In this document: piece by piece, positions 1-7,263 of the stretch | Layout: each line of letters opens with the position of its first letter | How positions within the stretch are numbered: position 1 is the stretch's first letter | Assembly: GCA_021325635.1 (NCBI GenBank) | Contig: JAJPGV010000051.1 | Location: forward strand, 1-64,000 | From: Chloroflexota bacterium | GTDB lineage: Bacteria > Chloroflexota > JAJPGV01 | Reading direction: 5' to 3' | DNA: 64,000 nt | Position numbers and translations under genes: made by a program | Notes under the pieces: model-generated | The model's input: the letters and a program-made list of their open reading frames with translations, nothing else | Told to the model about the DNA's origin: nothing | Database searches by the model: none

Positions 1-39
1 CAGATGGTAGCCGGCAATGGCAAGCGCCGGCCGCGACAT
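1..39 (-). CDS. possible 5' end of a gene running off the left edge
   Basis: On the minus strand an ATG at 37-39 opens MSRPALAIAGYHL with no stop before the window edge. No convincing Shine-Dalgarno sequence precedes it and 13 residues cannot name a family. It would be the next gene downstream of the BNR-repeat gene on the same strand. I see nothing else recognisable in 40-128. Confidence 0.25.
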   Translation of the reverse strand, partial: MSRPALAIAGYHL

Positions 40-128
40 ACCGCTTGGGTGCCGCTCAACATGACCGCAGCAGCGGGCTGCCTTCGGCGTCCGAGGTCGT
101 GCCTCCAACGCCCTGGCGTCCCGCGTCC

Positions 129-180
129 AGCGCCTTGCGCCCAGCGCCTCGCGCCTAGCGCCTAGCGCCTAGCGCCTAGC
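129..180. repeat. 7-bp tandem repeat (unit AGCGCCT, about 7 copies)
   Basis: Seven successive heptamers read AGCGCCT, TGCGCCC, AGCGCCT, CGCGCCT and then three exact AGCGCCT copies, ending in a partial unit. The last copies are identical and the first are degenerate. The array overlaps the 3' end of the BNR-repeat gene, and the TAG stop of that gene (176-178 on the minus strand) lies inside a repeat unit. It looks like a small minisatellite formed by slippage. Confidence 0.85.
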
Positions 181-1216
181 GAAGCGCGTGGCAGAACAGG
201 GCGGCGGGCTCGGGGATGTCGCTGACCTTGCGCCAGCTGTCGCCGGCGTCGAGGCTCTGGTAGACGCCGGCGTCGCTGGCGCTGAAGTCTCCGCGGCTGA
301 GGCCACCGCCGAAGAAGACGTGCCGTCCGTTTGCAGGGTCCACAGTGACGGCGGTGATATGGGACACGAGCTCATCGGGCAGGCCGCCGTGCAGCTTTTC
401 CCAGCTCTTGCCGCCGTTTCGGGTGCGGAACACCTCACCGTGCGCGGTCTTGGCCTTCCACCACTCGGGTGGATACCCTCGCGAAGTGCCCAGATAGATC
501 GTGTCGGAATCCGCGGGATCGACCGCAAATTGCACCACGAAGTTGCCGCAGCCCTGCGAGATCGCGGTCCAGCTGTCCCCGAAGTCGTCGCTGCGATACA
601 GACCGTCCGTGAGCAGCGACCGAGGGTCGTAGCCCGCCCCGGCCAGTACCCAGCCCGGCCGCTTCGGGTCCGTCTTGATGGTGTGCACGTCCAGGTTCAG
701 GTTGGTGCGCTCGAGCCACGTTTTGCCCCGATCCGGACTGAGCGCAATCCCGCCCACCTGGATAGCCGCGTAGACTCGCTCCGGCTTGGCGGGATCGACG
801 GCCACGTCCCGCACGTGGACCGCCACGCTGGGTACGGGGTACGACCACTCGCCGGATCCCGCGGTGCTCATGACGTCACCGACGGGCTCCCAGCTGCGGC
901 GGCTCACCCACTCGAATACGCCGGCCGGCTCGGTGCCGGCCAGCAGCGTTCCGTTGGCGGCGCACAGAGAGCGTATCTTCGTCAGCGCCGGCGGCGTTTC
1001 GATCTGCTCCCAAGCCTTCCCCGGACCCTGGGGACGGTGAAAGATGCCCGCGCCGCGGGTCCCCGCGTACATCTCCCCGTCGAGCTCGACGATCGTGGTG
1101 ACCTCCACGTCGGGGATGAACAGTTCCGCCTGGCCCCAGGTCTGTCCCCCGTCAGAGCTGCGCATGCCGCTCAAGCCATGGTCGTGGCCGATCAGCAGCC
1201 GCACGTTATCGGACAT
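176..1216 (-). CDS. BNR/Asp-box repeat beta-propeller protein (sialidase/VPS10-like fold)
   Basis: The 346-residue protein carries five Asp-box motifs of the form S-x-D-x-G-x-T/S-W at about residues 20-27, 160-167, 209-216, 264-272 and 321-328. They sit on the turns of a six- or seven-bladed propeller. Phrases such as AVDPADSDTIYLGT between boxes match the photosynthesis-stability-factor and exo-sialidase-like families. No signal peptide is visible, so it is probably cytoplasmic. The catalytic Arg triad and Tyr/Glu of true sialidases cannot be assigned, so an enzyme activity should not be assumed. The start is an ATG preceded by GAAGAGG at a normal distance. The stop lies in the heptamer repeat. 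Confidence 0.85.
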   Translation of the reverse strand: MSDNVRLLIGHDHGLSGMRSSDGGQTWGQAELFIPDVEVTTIVELDGEMYAGTRGAGIFHRPQGPGKAWEQIETPPALTKIRSLCAANGTLLAGTEPAGVFEWVSRRSWEPVGDVMSTAGSGEWSYPVPSVAVHVRDVAVDPAKPERVYAAIQVGGIALSPDRGKTWLERTNLNLDVHTIKTDPKRPGWVLAGAGYDPRSLLTDGLYRSDDFGDSWTAISQGCGNFVVQFAVDPADSDTIYLGTSRGYPPEWWKAKTAHGEVFRTRNGGKSWEKLHGGLPDELVSHITAVTVDPANGRHVFFGGGLSRGDFSASDAGVYQSLDAGDSWRKVSDIPEPAALFCHALR

Positions 1217-1281
1217 CTCTATGCCTCTTCACTCAGATTCGCGGCACCCATGGTACGACATGGAGGGCTTGAGGCCTGCCA

Positions 1282-2046
1282 TCAGTGAGCGTACTGGAAG
1301 GCCACCTGAACGTGGCCGGTCACCGTGAGCTGGCCGGTTTCGATTGGCGTCGCGGCGGCCGAGGCGGCGGGCTGCGCGGTGACGAACGGCCGCGGCGGAG
1401 TGGCGCCGGACTCAGTGATGGAGTAGGTCCCGGTCAGCTTCAGCCCCGCACCGGCGGCGATGGCCTCGGCCTTGGCTTTCGCCTGGCTCACCGCGTCCTT
1501 CAGCGCCTGCTGCTGCAGGGAGGTACTGTCCTTGAGGGCAAAGGAGACGCCAACCGCGCTGTTGGCTCGGGCACGCAGCCCGGCGTCCAGCACCTTCCCG
1601 ACGTTGCCGACGTTTTCGACGGTCACCCGCACCGTGTTCGACACCCGGTAGCCGGTGATCGTCGGCGGGCTGGAGTCGCCCGGCCGCTGGGTTGCATAGA
1701 CCGGGGTCACGGAAAAGCCCTGGGTTTGGACGTCCTTGTCGGCCACCCCTTGCGCCTTGATCGCGGCGATGACCCCGGCCATGGCCTGCGCATTGGCGTC
1801 CGTGGCCTCAGCGGCGGTGGGGGCCGGCGTCTGCACGCCAATCGTCACGTAGCCAACGTCCGGCGGCGCTGAGGCTTCGCCGTTCCCCTCGGCCACGATC
1901 GTGTACGGAGCAGTCGACAGCCCGCCGGCGACGGGGCTGCCGAGCTGCGGGCCACGAGCCACAGTTAAAGCCAATAGCAGAGCAAGAACCACAATCACGA
2001 AGCCGGCGGCAGCGCCGCCGAGCACTATTGCCCGACGCGTTTCCAT
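1282..2046 (-). CDS. SIMPL domain (DUF541) exported protein
   Basis: The 254-residue protein has an N-terminal membrane segment or uncleaved signal (about residues 8-30). It is followed by a SIMPL/DUF541 domain beginning near YTIVAEGNGEASAPPD and containing the family-typical stretch VADKDVQTQGFSVTPVY. The family includes E. coli YggE and Brucella BP26, periplasmic or envelope proteins linked to oxidative stress with no defined enzyme activity. GAGGAG abuts the ATG directly, which is an unusually short spacing, so a downstream GTG near codon 9 remains possible. It lies between the BNR gene and an oxidoreductase, all on the minus strand, but gaps of 65-80 bases argue against tight coupling. 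Confidence 0.85.
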   Translation of the reverse strand: METRRAIVLGGAAAGFVIVVLALLLALTVARGPQLGSPVAGGLSTAPYTIVAEGNGEASAPPDVGYVTIGVQTPAPTAAEATDANAQAMAGVIAAIKAQGVADKDVQTQGFSVTPVYATQRPGDSSPPTITGYRVSNTVRVTVENVGNVGKVLDAGLRARANSAVGVSFALKDSTSLQQQALKDAVSQAKAKAEAIAAGAGLKLTGTYSITESGATPPRPFVTAQPAASAAATPIETGQLTVTGHVQVAFQYAH

Positions 2047-2125
2047 CTCCTCGAACCCTTCTACTGATTAGACGCCCGAGCCCCGAACAAAGTTCCCTTG
2101 CTCGACGTCTCGGCTGAAGGGTCCG

Positions 2126-2977
2126 CTATGCTGGCTGCGTCTCGCTTAGAGCGTCGAGGACCTGTCGCCATTCGACGGCGTCCGTGCTGTTGCAGCGCTC
2201 GGCCACCATCTCCAGCACGTTCCGCGCGGCCCTGCCCATGTGCGCGGTCAGGCCCAGGCTCTCGAAGGTGTCGGCCAGCTCGCTCATCTCCTGAGCACGC
2301 CTCGCCGCCCGCGAGGCGAGGCCCGGGAGCGTCGACGCGAATGAGGCCGCGACTTCCGGGTTGGCGGCGCGGTATTTGGCCAGCAGGACGGGCAGCAGGT
2401 CGAGCCGCTGAGCCGCCAGGAGCAGCTCCACGCCGAGGGCTGCCAGACCCTTGGTGAGGCCGGCGTTCAGGATTTTGAGGCCCGAGGCTTGTCCCACGCT
2501 CGGACCCAAGACCTGTGTTTTCACCGCTGGCTCGATGAACGCCGCGGCGGCTCCAGCCTGCTCGCCCGCGAGATAGAAGGTTGCCCGGTCGAGGTTGCCG
2601 GCCGATCCGATGATGCAGCCGTCCACAGCCCGGCCGCCGGCCTGCTCGATAGTGGCCGCGATCTCCGCCGCCCGAGCGGGGTTGATGGAGTTCGCCTCGA
2701 CGAACAGCACGGCGCGCCCGCTCCGCTGCGCCGCCGCTGCCACGTCGCTCGCCAGCGGCGAAGCGCCGAAGGACGTCACCAGCGAGATGGCCAGGTCGGC
2801 TTCGCGCACCACAGCATCCATGTTCGGCAAACAGTCCACGCCGGCCTCCCGCGCACGTTTGGCCGTGGCTGAGCTTCGCCCGGCCAGACAGGTGACCACG
2901 CGGCTGCCGGCACGCCTCAGGCGCAGCGCCACGTTGCTGCCCATCTCACCCGTGCTCAGGATGGCGACGGTGCTCAT
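2126..2977 (-). CDS. NAD(P)-dependent oxidoreductase, 6-phosphogluconate/3-hydroxyisobutyrate dehydrogenase-like (DUF1932 type)
   Basis: The 283-residue protein begins with a Rossmann fold. STVAILSTGEMGSNVA matches the GxGxMG nucleotide-binding turn except that the first Gly is replaced. An all-alpha C-terminal domain of the DUF1932 kind follows, with the family-like phrase ASGLKILNAGLTKGLAAL near residues 166-184 holding the Lys of the catalytic region. The family reduces or oxidises beta-hydroxyacids with NAD(P); the substrate is unknown. It lies three bases after the molybdenum hydroxylase gene on the same strand, so the two are almost certainly co-transcribed and may act on successive intermediates. 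Confidence 0.85.
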   Translation of the reverse strand: MSTVAILSTGEMGSNVALRLRRAGSRVVTCLAGRSSATAKRAREAGVDCLPNMDAVVREADLAISLVTSFGASPLASDVAAAAQRSGRAVLFVEANSINPARAAEIAATIEQAGGRAVDGCIIGSAGNLDRATFYLAGEQAGAAAAFIEPAVKTQVLGPSVGQASGLKILNAGLTKGLAALGVELLLAAQRLDLLPVLLAKYRAANPEVAASFASTLPGLASRAARRAQEMSELADTFESLGLTAHMGRAARNVLEMVAERCNSTDAVEWRQVLDALSETQPA

Positions 2978-2980
2978 GGC

Positions 2981-5236
2981 CTATGCGGAAGCTTGTCGCT
3001 TCGCCTGCAGCGCGGCGAATACCTTTTCGGCCGTTACCGGGGTGGAGGTGATGCGCACTCCCACGGCGTCGCGGACGGCGTTGCCGATGGCGCCGCCGGT
3101 GATGATGAGTGAGTGCTCGGAGACGTTCCGGCCGCCATACGGCAGCGGGCCGGGGGCATCCTCGACCCAGGCTTCTCTCAATGGTGGAATGTCGGCGATG
3201 GTGGGGATCTTGTACTCGCCGAAGTTCGGATTGGCCACCTTGCCGTCTTCCAAGATCATCTCTTCCATCAGCGCGAAGCCCAGGCCCTGCACGACGCCGC
3301 CCTCGACCTGACCTTCGGCGGCCATGGGATTGATGAGCTTGCCGCTGTCGTGAGCCGTCGTCATCTGCAGCACGGTGATCTGGCCCGTTTCGGGGTCGAC
3401 CTCGACTTCGGCTACCTGGGCGCCGAAGCATTCCTGCTCGACTTTGCCCTTGGAATAGGTAGTGTGGAATTCGAGTGGCGCACACTTACGCCGAACCGCC
3501 TCCGCGGCGGCGAGCTGCAGCGACACCGGCTCGCCGGCCTCGCCCGGCGATGAGAACAGGCCGTGTTCCAACACGACGCCGTCCTCTGGCCAGCCGCGCA
3601 GCTCCGCCGCCCAGCCGCGCAGCTCCGCCACAGCCTGCTCCGCCGCCATCATGATCGCCCGTCCGGTGACGTGGGTAGTCTTCCCGCCGCCGATCCCGCC
3701 GTCGTAGACGGCCTCATCGGTGCCGCGGGCGACGACGTCGACCTGCGTTTCAGGAATCGTGAGCACGTCGGCCACGATCTGGCGCTGGATGGTGTGCGAG
3801 CCCTGGCCGGCGTCGGGTGTGCCGGTGACGACAGTCACCCGGCCGCCGGCGTCGATGCGCAGCAGGGCCTGGCTATCGCCCCCGCCGATGTGGCGGTTGG
3901 TGATCGCCATCCCGCGGCCGATATGGGGACGAGGCTTGGGCTGGCCGTAGTTGGAGCTGGCGATGGCCGCGTCCAGCACCTCGCGGGCGCGCAGATCCGC
4001 CCATACTTCGCCGGTGGCGTTGGCGTCGCCCTGGCGCAGAATGTTCTTGCGCCGGAATTCCAGGGGATCCATTCCCAGCTTGTGGGCGATCTCGTCGACG
4101 TGGCTCTCGAGCGCGAACAGCACTTGCGGGTCACCGGGCGCACGCATGAAGCCGCCGGGCACGTGGTTGGTGTACACGATGAACGACTCGATGCTGGAGG
4201 CGGGTACGCGGTAGGCCCCGCCGGCCTTGCGGGCGCCGCCCAGGTCGACTCCCGGGACCGGCTTAAAGGCCCCATAAGCCCCGCTGTCGAAGATGATCTT
4301 GACCTCATGGGCGGTGATCGTTCCGTCCCGCTTCACGCCGGTCTTGAGCTGCACATAGGATGGGTGGCGCGGGTTGGCCGCCAAGAACTCCTCGGTGTAG
4401 GTCATGACCATACGGACCGGGCGGCCGCAGGCCTTGGACAGGTAGTAGCACAGCGGCACGTCCATGAGCGCGCCCTTCCCGCCAAATTCGCCGCCCACCC
4501 GGCTGTACTCGTACACGACCATCTCGAGCGGCAGATCGAGCGCTTCGGCCAGCATCTCTCGCAGTCCGAACGGCTGCTTCTGAGCAGCCCAGACGTGGAC
4601 TCGGCCCTCCGCGTCGACCGAGACGGCCGCGGCGTGGGGCTCGATGTAGGCCTGGTGCACCATGGCGGTCGAATAGGTGCCCTCGACGATCTCGTCGGCG
4701 CTGGCGAAGCCGGCGGCCAGGTCCCCTCGCTCGATCCTGCTGTAGGCGTGCACGTTTCGCAGGTGCTCGGGCAGAGTCGGAGGCAGGCCCTTATAGCTGC
4801 GGAGATCGGGATGCAGCAGCGGTGCATCCGCATCCATCGCCTTCAACGGATCGAGCAGTGGCTCCAGCTCTTCGTATTCGACCTCAATGAGCTCCAGCGC
4901 CGCATCGGCCACGTCCTTGTCCTCGGCCGCCACAGCGGCCACGCGCTCGCCCATGAAGCGGACGACGTCGGCGGCCAGGATGTGCTGGTCCCGCAGCCGG
5001 CGGCCGACCAGCACATTCCTGATGTCACTGCCCGTGATCACCGCCAGGACACCGGGCAGCGCCCTGGCCTTGCTGGTGTTGAGGCGCTTGATGCGCGCAT
5101 AAGGGTAGGGGCTGCGCAGGCTCTTGCCCCAGACCATTCCCGGCAGCAGGACGTCGGCCGAATACAACGCGGCGCCGGTAACCTTTTCGACGCCCTCGAC
5201 GCGCGGCGCCCGCGTCCCTATAACCGTAGTGGACAT
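2981..5236 (-). CDS. xanthine dehydrogenase-family molybdopterin-binding large subunit
   Basis: The 751-residue protein covers the two large-subunit domains. An aldehyde oxidase/xanthine dehydrogenase hammerhead domain opens with GTRAPRVEGVEKVTG, and the Mo-cofactor domain contains VGGEFGGKGA, the variant of GGGFGGK seen in one clade, and GGFMRAPGDPQ. The catalytic Glu is most likely E707 in NVSEHSL, where the family usually has GEPP. The enzyme should hydroxylate an N-heterocycle or aldehyde using molybdopterin cytosine dinucleotide. There is no AYRCSFR loop, so it is not a form I CO dehydrogenase. No FAD or 2Fe-2S subunit gene is adjacent. TACTCT at 5243-5248 ends six bases before the ATG and no Shine-Dalgarno is seen, suggesting a leaderless transcript. 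Confidence 0.92.
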   Translation of the reverse strand: MSTTVIGTRAPRVEGVEKVTGAALYSADVLLPGMVWGKSLRSPYPYARIKRLNTSKARALPGVLAVITGSDIRNVLVGRRLRDQHILAADVVRFMGERVAAVAAEDKDVADAALELIEVEYEELEPLLDPLKAMDADAPLLHPDLRSYKGLPPTLPEHLRNVHAYSRIERGDLAAGFASADEIVEGTYSTAMVHQAYIEPHAAAVSVDAEGRVHVWAAQKQPFGLREMLAEALDLPLEMVVYEYSRVGGEFGGKGALMDVPLCYYLSKACGRPVRMVMTYTEEFLAANPRHPSYVQLKTGVKRDGTITAHEVKIIFDSGAYGAFKPVPGVDLGGARKAGGAYRVPASSIESFIVYTNHVPGGFMRAPGDPQVLFALESHVDEIAHKLGMDPLEFRRKNILRQGDANATGEVWADLRAREVLDAAIASSNYGQPKPRPHIGRGMAITNRHIGGGDSQALLRIDAGGRVTVVTGTPDAGQGSHTIQRQIVADVLTIPETQVDVVARGTDEAVYDGGIGGGKTTHVTGRAIMMAAEQAVAELRGWAAELRGWPEDGVVLEHGLFSSPGEAGEPVSLQLAAAEAVRRKCAPLEFHTTYSKGKVEQECFGAQVAEVEVDPETGQITVLQMTTAHDSGKLINPMAAEGQVEGGVVQGLGFALMEEMILEDGKVANPNFGEYKIPTIADIPPLREAWVEDAPGPLPYGGRNVSEHSLIITGGAIGNAVRDAVGVRITSTPVTAEKVFAALQAKRQASA

Positions 5237-5297
5237 GGCCTAAGAGTACGGGATCGAGCCTCGCCCGATAGGGTCGAAAAGCGCGCTGAAACGTCGC

Positions 5298-5326
5298 TTG
5301 ACAAGGACCGCTCAGAGGGCTACGTT
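5298..5326 (+). promoter_or_regulatory. sigma-70-type promoter (TTGACA-17-TACGTT)
   Basis: A perfect -35 TTGACA at 5298-5303 is separated by exactly 17 bases from a -10-like TACGTT at 5321-5326. It points into a 370-base stretch with no long gene and would transcribe the 18-codon ORF at 5373. The stretch 5237-5606 also contains a GCCCTC/GAGGGC hairpin shortly after that ORF. Confidence 0.5.
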
Positions 5327-5372
5327 GGAGGTATCCTGCGACACAGGACAGGTACCTTCCAAAGGAGGCTGT

Positions 5373-5429
5373 ATGAAGCGCAGTACTAACGCCAGGGTGC
5401 TTGAGGGGCGCTGGCAAATCGACAGATGA
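5373..5429 (+). CDS. 18-residue micro-ORF with a perfect Shine-Dalgarno sequence
   Basis: AAAGGAGG at 5361-5368 sits four bases before an ATG that opens MKRSTNARVLEGRWQIDR and then stops. It is one of the strongest ribosome binding sites in the window and lies 46 bases after a good promoter. The TGA stop overlaps a second ATG that opens a ten-codon ORF, and a small GC hairpin follows. A leader peptide, a toxin-like micropeptide or the remnant of a gene are all possible. I cannot name a function. Confidence 0.4.
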   Translation: MKRSTNARVLEGRWQIDR

Positions 5430-5493
5430 GGCCCTCCGTGGCGAGGGCGTCAGTCTGACGAAGCAGGGTTACCGCCCAAGCGTCGCTTGAAAG

Positions 5494-5667
5494 ATGTCCG
5501 GGAGCAACCGGACCTTCAAGGAAGTCGAGATGACTCAAGCAGTGGTGGTTCCCGACAATCCGTCAAACAAGAAGTGGTCCGTCCGTCGTGGCGGGCCATT
5601 TCCGTTTCAGGAGGAAGCTGGCTCGGTCCTCTTGGAGCTACCGCCCTTTCGGCCAATCTCGGAGTAG
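5494..5667 (+). CDS. possible 57-residue hypothetical protein
   Basis: ATG at 5494 opens a polar sequence starting MSGSNRTFKEVEMTQAVVVP, without signal peptide or known motif. Its last 20 codons run antisense to the end of the KGG gene. The ribosome binding site is weak. It may be the body of the transcript that begins at the 5298 promoter, or chance. Confidence 0.25.
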   Translation: MSGSNRTFKEVEMTQAVVVPDNPSNKKWSVRRGGPFPFQEEAGSVLLELPPFRPISE

Positions 5668-5876
5668 AAGGTGCTGCTGTGGCGCTCCTTCGTGGCGTTG
5701 CCCCCTTTGCGGCCGATCGAGGCATAGAAGTCCGCTCCGTGCTTCTCTCTCACCGCGCGGCCGCCCTTCTTGCCGATCTCGGTGTAGTAATCCTTGCCGT
5801 ACTTGCTGCTCACCGCCTGGCCGCCTCGCTTGGCTTGCGGGGAACCGGGCCGGGGCCCACGCTTCTGGTTAGCCAC
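5607..5876 (-). CDS. KGG-repeat stress-induced small protein (YciG/GsiB-like)
   Basis: The 89-residue, strongly hydrophilic protein contains three copies of a repeat of the form Y-x-E/S-I-G-R/K-K-G-G (YTEIGKKGG, YASIGRKGG, YSEIGRKGG), plus an N-terminal AKRGGQA. This is the KGG motif of the stress-induced proteins YciG, GsiB and ConC, hydrophilin-like proteins made in desiccation, stationary phase or general stress. The start is GTG, supported by AAAGGTGA five bases upstream. The gene is monocistronic and flanked by small ORFs. Confidence 0.9.
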   Translation of the reverse strand: MANQKRGPRPGSPQAKRGGQAVSSKYGKDYYTEIGKKGGRAVREKHGADFYASIGRKGGNATKERHSSTFYSEIGRKGGSSKRTEPASS

Positions 5877-6019
5877 CTGAACTCACCTTTCCGGAAGCGA
5901 TACGAATGCTCGTGGCGCGGCGCGGCAGCGCCGTCCGGTTCGGTATCGCCGTTTGGCAGTCACCATACACCTGGGGCAGGCAGGCGTCAATAAGCAAAGG
6001 GCCCGCGATGGCCGCGCGC

Positions 6020-6187
6020 TCAGGCTTCGGGATCTTGGGTGCTTCTCAGTATCTCGGCGAAGCTGGTGTCGGCCGCTGGGGTCGGAACGTCGAGATGCAA
6101 CGCCTGACGCTCCTCATTTTCGAGCAGCTTGCCGTCCTGCCATTGGCGGTAGAGCTGCTGCACGTCCACCACCGAATTCATTTCCAT
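6020..6187 (-). CDS. 55-residue hypothetical protein
   Basis: On the minus strand GAGGAG precedes an ATG at 6185-6187 by six bases. It opens an acidic protein of 55 residues starting MEMNSVVDVQQLYRQWQDGK. The composition is natural and the ribosome binding site is good, so it is probably real although very short. It has no membrane segment and no motif I recognise. It is divergent from the enoyl-CoA hydratase gene, 104 bases away. Confidence 0.5.
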   Translation of the reverse strand: MEMNSVVDVQQLYRQWQDGKLLENEERQALHLDVPTPAADTSFAEILRSTQDPEA

Positions 6188-6291
6188 CAGGAGCTCCTCA
6201 CCAAGAGCGCTCGATCGCGGAGATTAAGAGGCACACTAACATACCAGGCGCCGTTTTTGAAGGGGGGTAGTACCTTCTCCCCTGACGTACG

Positions 6292-7113
6292 ATGAAGAGC
6301 GCTGTGGCAGGTCATCCGCCGGTCCCAAGGGGCCTGCTGTTCGAGGTCTCAGACGGGGTGGCGACGCTCACGCTGAACCGCCCGGAGGCGCTCAATGCGC
6401 TGGACGCCGATCTGCGGGCCGAGCTGAGAGGGGCGCTCGATCGCGTCGAGACAGACGCGGCCATTCGGGCGGTCATCCTCACCGCGAACGGCCGGGGCTT
6501 CTGCGCCGGTCAGGATCTGCGGGAGCGCGCGTCTGCCTACGCTGCAGGAGCAGCGCCAACGCTGGGCCCGGCGCTGCGCGACGAATACAACCCGCTGATC
6601 CTGGCCATGCGCCAGCTGGCCAAGCCGATTGTGGGTGCCATCAACGGCATAGCCGCGGGCGCCGGCTGCAGCCTGGCCCTGGCCTGCGACCTCCGCGTCT
6701 GCTCGGAGCGGGCCAGCTTCCTGCAGGCGTTCGTGCGCGTCGGTCTCGTGCCGGACTCCGGCAGCAGCTTCTTCCTGCCGAGGCTGGTGGGCATGGCACG
6801 GGCAGCAGAGATGATCTTCCTGGGTGAGCCGCTGCCGGCCGCTGAGGCAGAAAGGATCGGCCTGGTGAACCGCGTCGTGCCGCACGACGACCTGCTGCGG
6901 GCTGCTCGCGAGCTGGCGCTCAAGCTCGCCAATCTGCCCACGACAGCCATCGGCCAGGCCAAGCGGCAGCTCAACCTGTCGCTCCAATCCGGGCTGGAGG
7001 CCGTCCTGGATGAAGAGGCGACGGGGCAGGCGCTGGCTTCGCAGACCCAGGATCACCTGGAAGGGGTCCGCGCCTTCCTGGAGAAGCGGGCGCCGCGCTT
7101 CATCGGCCGGTGA
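6292..7113 (+). CDS. enoyl-CoA hydratase/isomerase, PaaG-like
   Basis: The 273-residue protein is a single crotonase domain. NRPEALNALD near residue 30, the oxyanion-hole segment GRGFCAGQDL near residue 65 and NGIAAGAGCSLALACD near residue 120 are all canonical. AGQDLRER, YNPLI and GLVPDSGSSFFLPR match PaaG, the ring-epoxide CoA isomerase of phenylacetate breakdown, more closely than fatty-acid hydratases. No other paa gene is visible, so the substrate is inferred only from sequence likeness. A likely independent promoter starts 16 bases after its stop, so it is probably not in one operon with the lipoprotein that follows. Confidence 0.9.
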   Translation: MKSAVAGHPPVPRGLLFEVSDGVATLTLNRPEALNALDADLRAELRGALDRVETDAAIRAVILTANGRGFCAGQDLRERASAYAAGAAPTLGPALRDEYNPLILAMRQLAKPIVGAINGIAAGAGCSLALACDLRVCSERASFLQAFVRVGLVPDSGSSFFLPRLVGMARAAEMIFLGEPLPAAEAERIGLVNRVVPHDDLLRAARELALKLANLPTTAIGQAKRQLNLSLQSGLEAVLDEEATGQALASQTQDHLEGVRAFLEKRAPRFIGR

Positions 7114-7128
7114 GCGGCTGCCCGGCAC

Positions 7129-7158
7129 TTGACAGCCTTCAGTGGAGCCGTTTATGGT
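7129..7158 (+). promoter_or_regulatory. sigma-70-type promoter of the first beta-propeller lipoprotein gene
   Basis: TTGACA at 7129-7134 and TATGGT at 7153-7158 are separated by 18 bases. Transcription would start near 7165, leaving a leader of about 100 bases before the lipoprotein ATG at 7264. Confidence 0.5.
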
Positions 7159-7180
7159 GGGCCCCAGCCAAACCCACCAT
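7154..7180 (+). promoter_or_regulatory. inverted repeat over the -10 and start region
   Basis: ATGGTGGG (7154-7161) and CCCACCAT (7173-7180) are perfect inverted arms separated by 11 bases. The left arm overlaps the proposed -10 hexamer, a position typical of a repressor operator rather than of an RNA terminator. No regulator is known. Confidence 0.4.
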
Positions 7181-7263
7181 TGGGCTGCACCAAAAGTACC
7201 GCCCGGCGCAGTGAAGCTCGGGAGGCACGCGGGCAGCCAGAAACGTTTTTAAGGGAGGAAATC

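Noticed and set aside
129-180. CRISPR-like array
   Set aside because: The unit is 7 bp with no spacers and no cas genes anywhere in the window.
2981-5236. Form I CO dehydrogenase large subunit (CoxL)
   Set aside because: The AYRCSFR active-site loop is absent; the corresponding segment reads GGFMRAPGDPQ, and coxM/coxS are missing.
3563-5389. 608-codon plus-strand frame antisense to the molybdenum hydroxylase gene
   Set aside because: Product is low-complexity (Gly/Arg/His-rich) with no domain, while the other strand encodes a complete enzyme.
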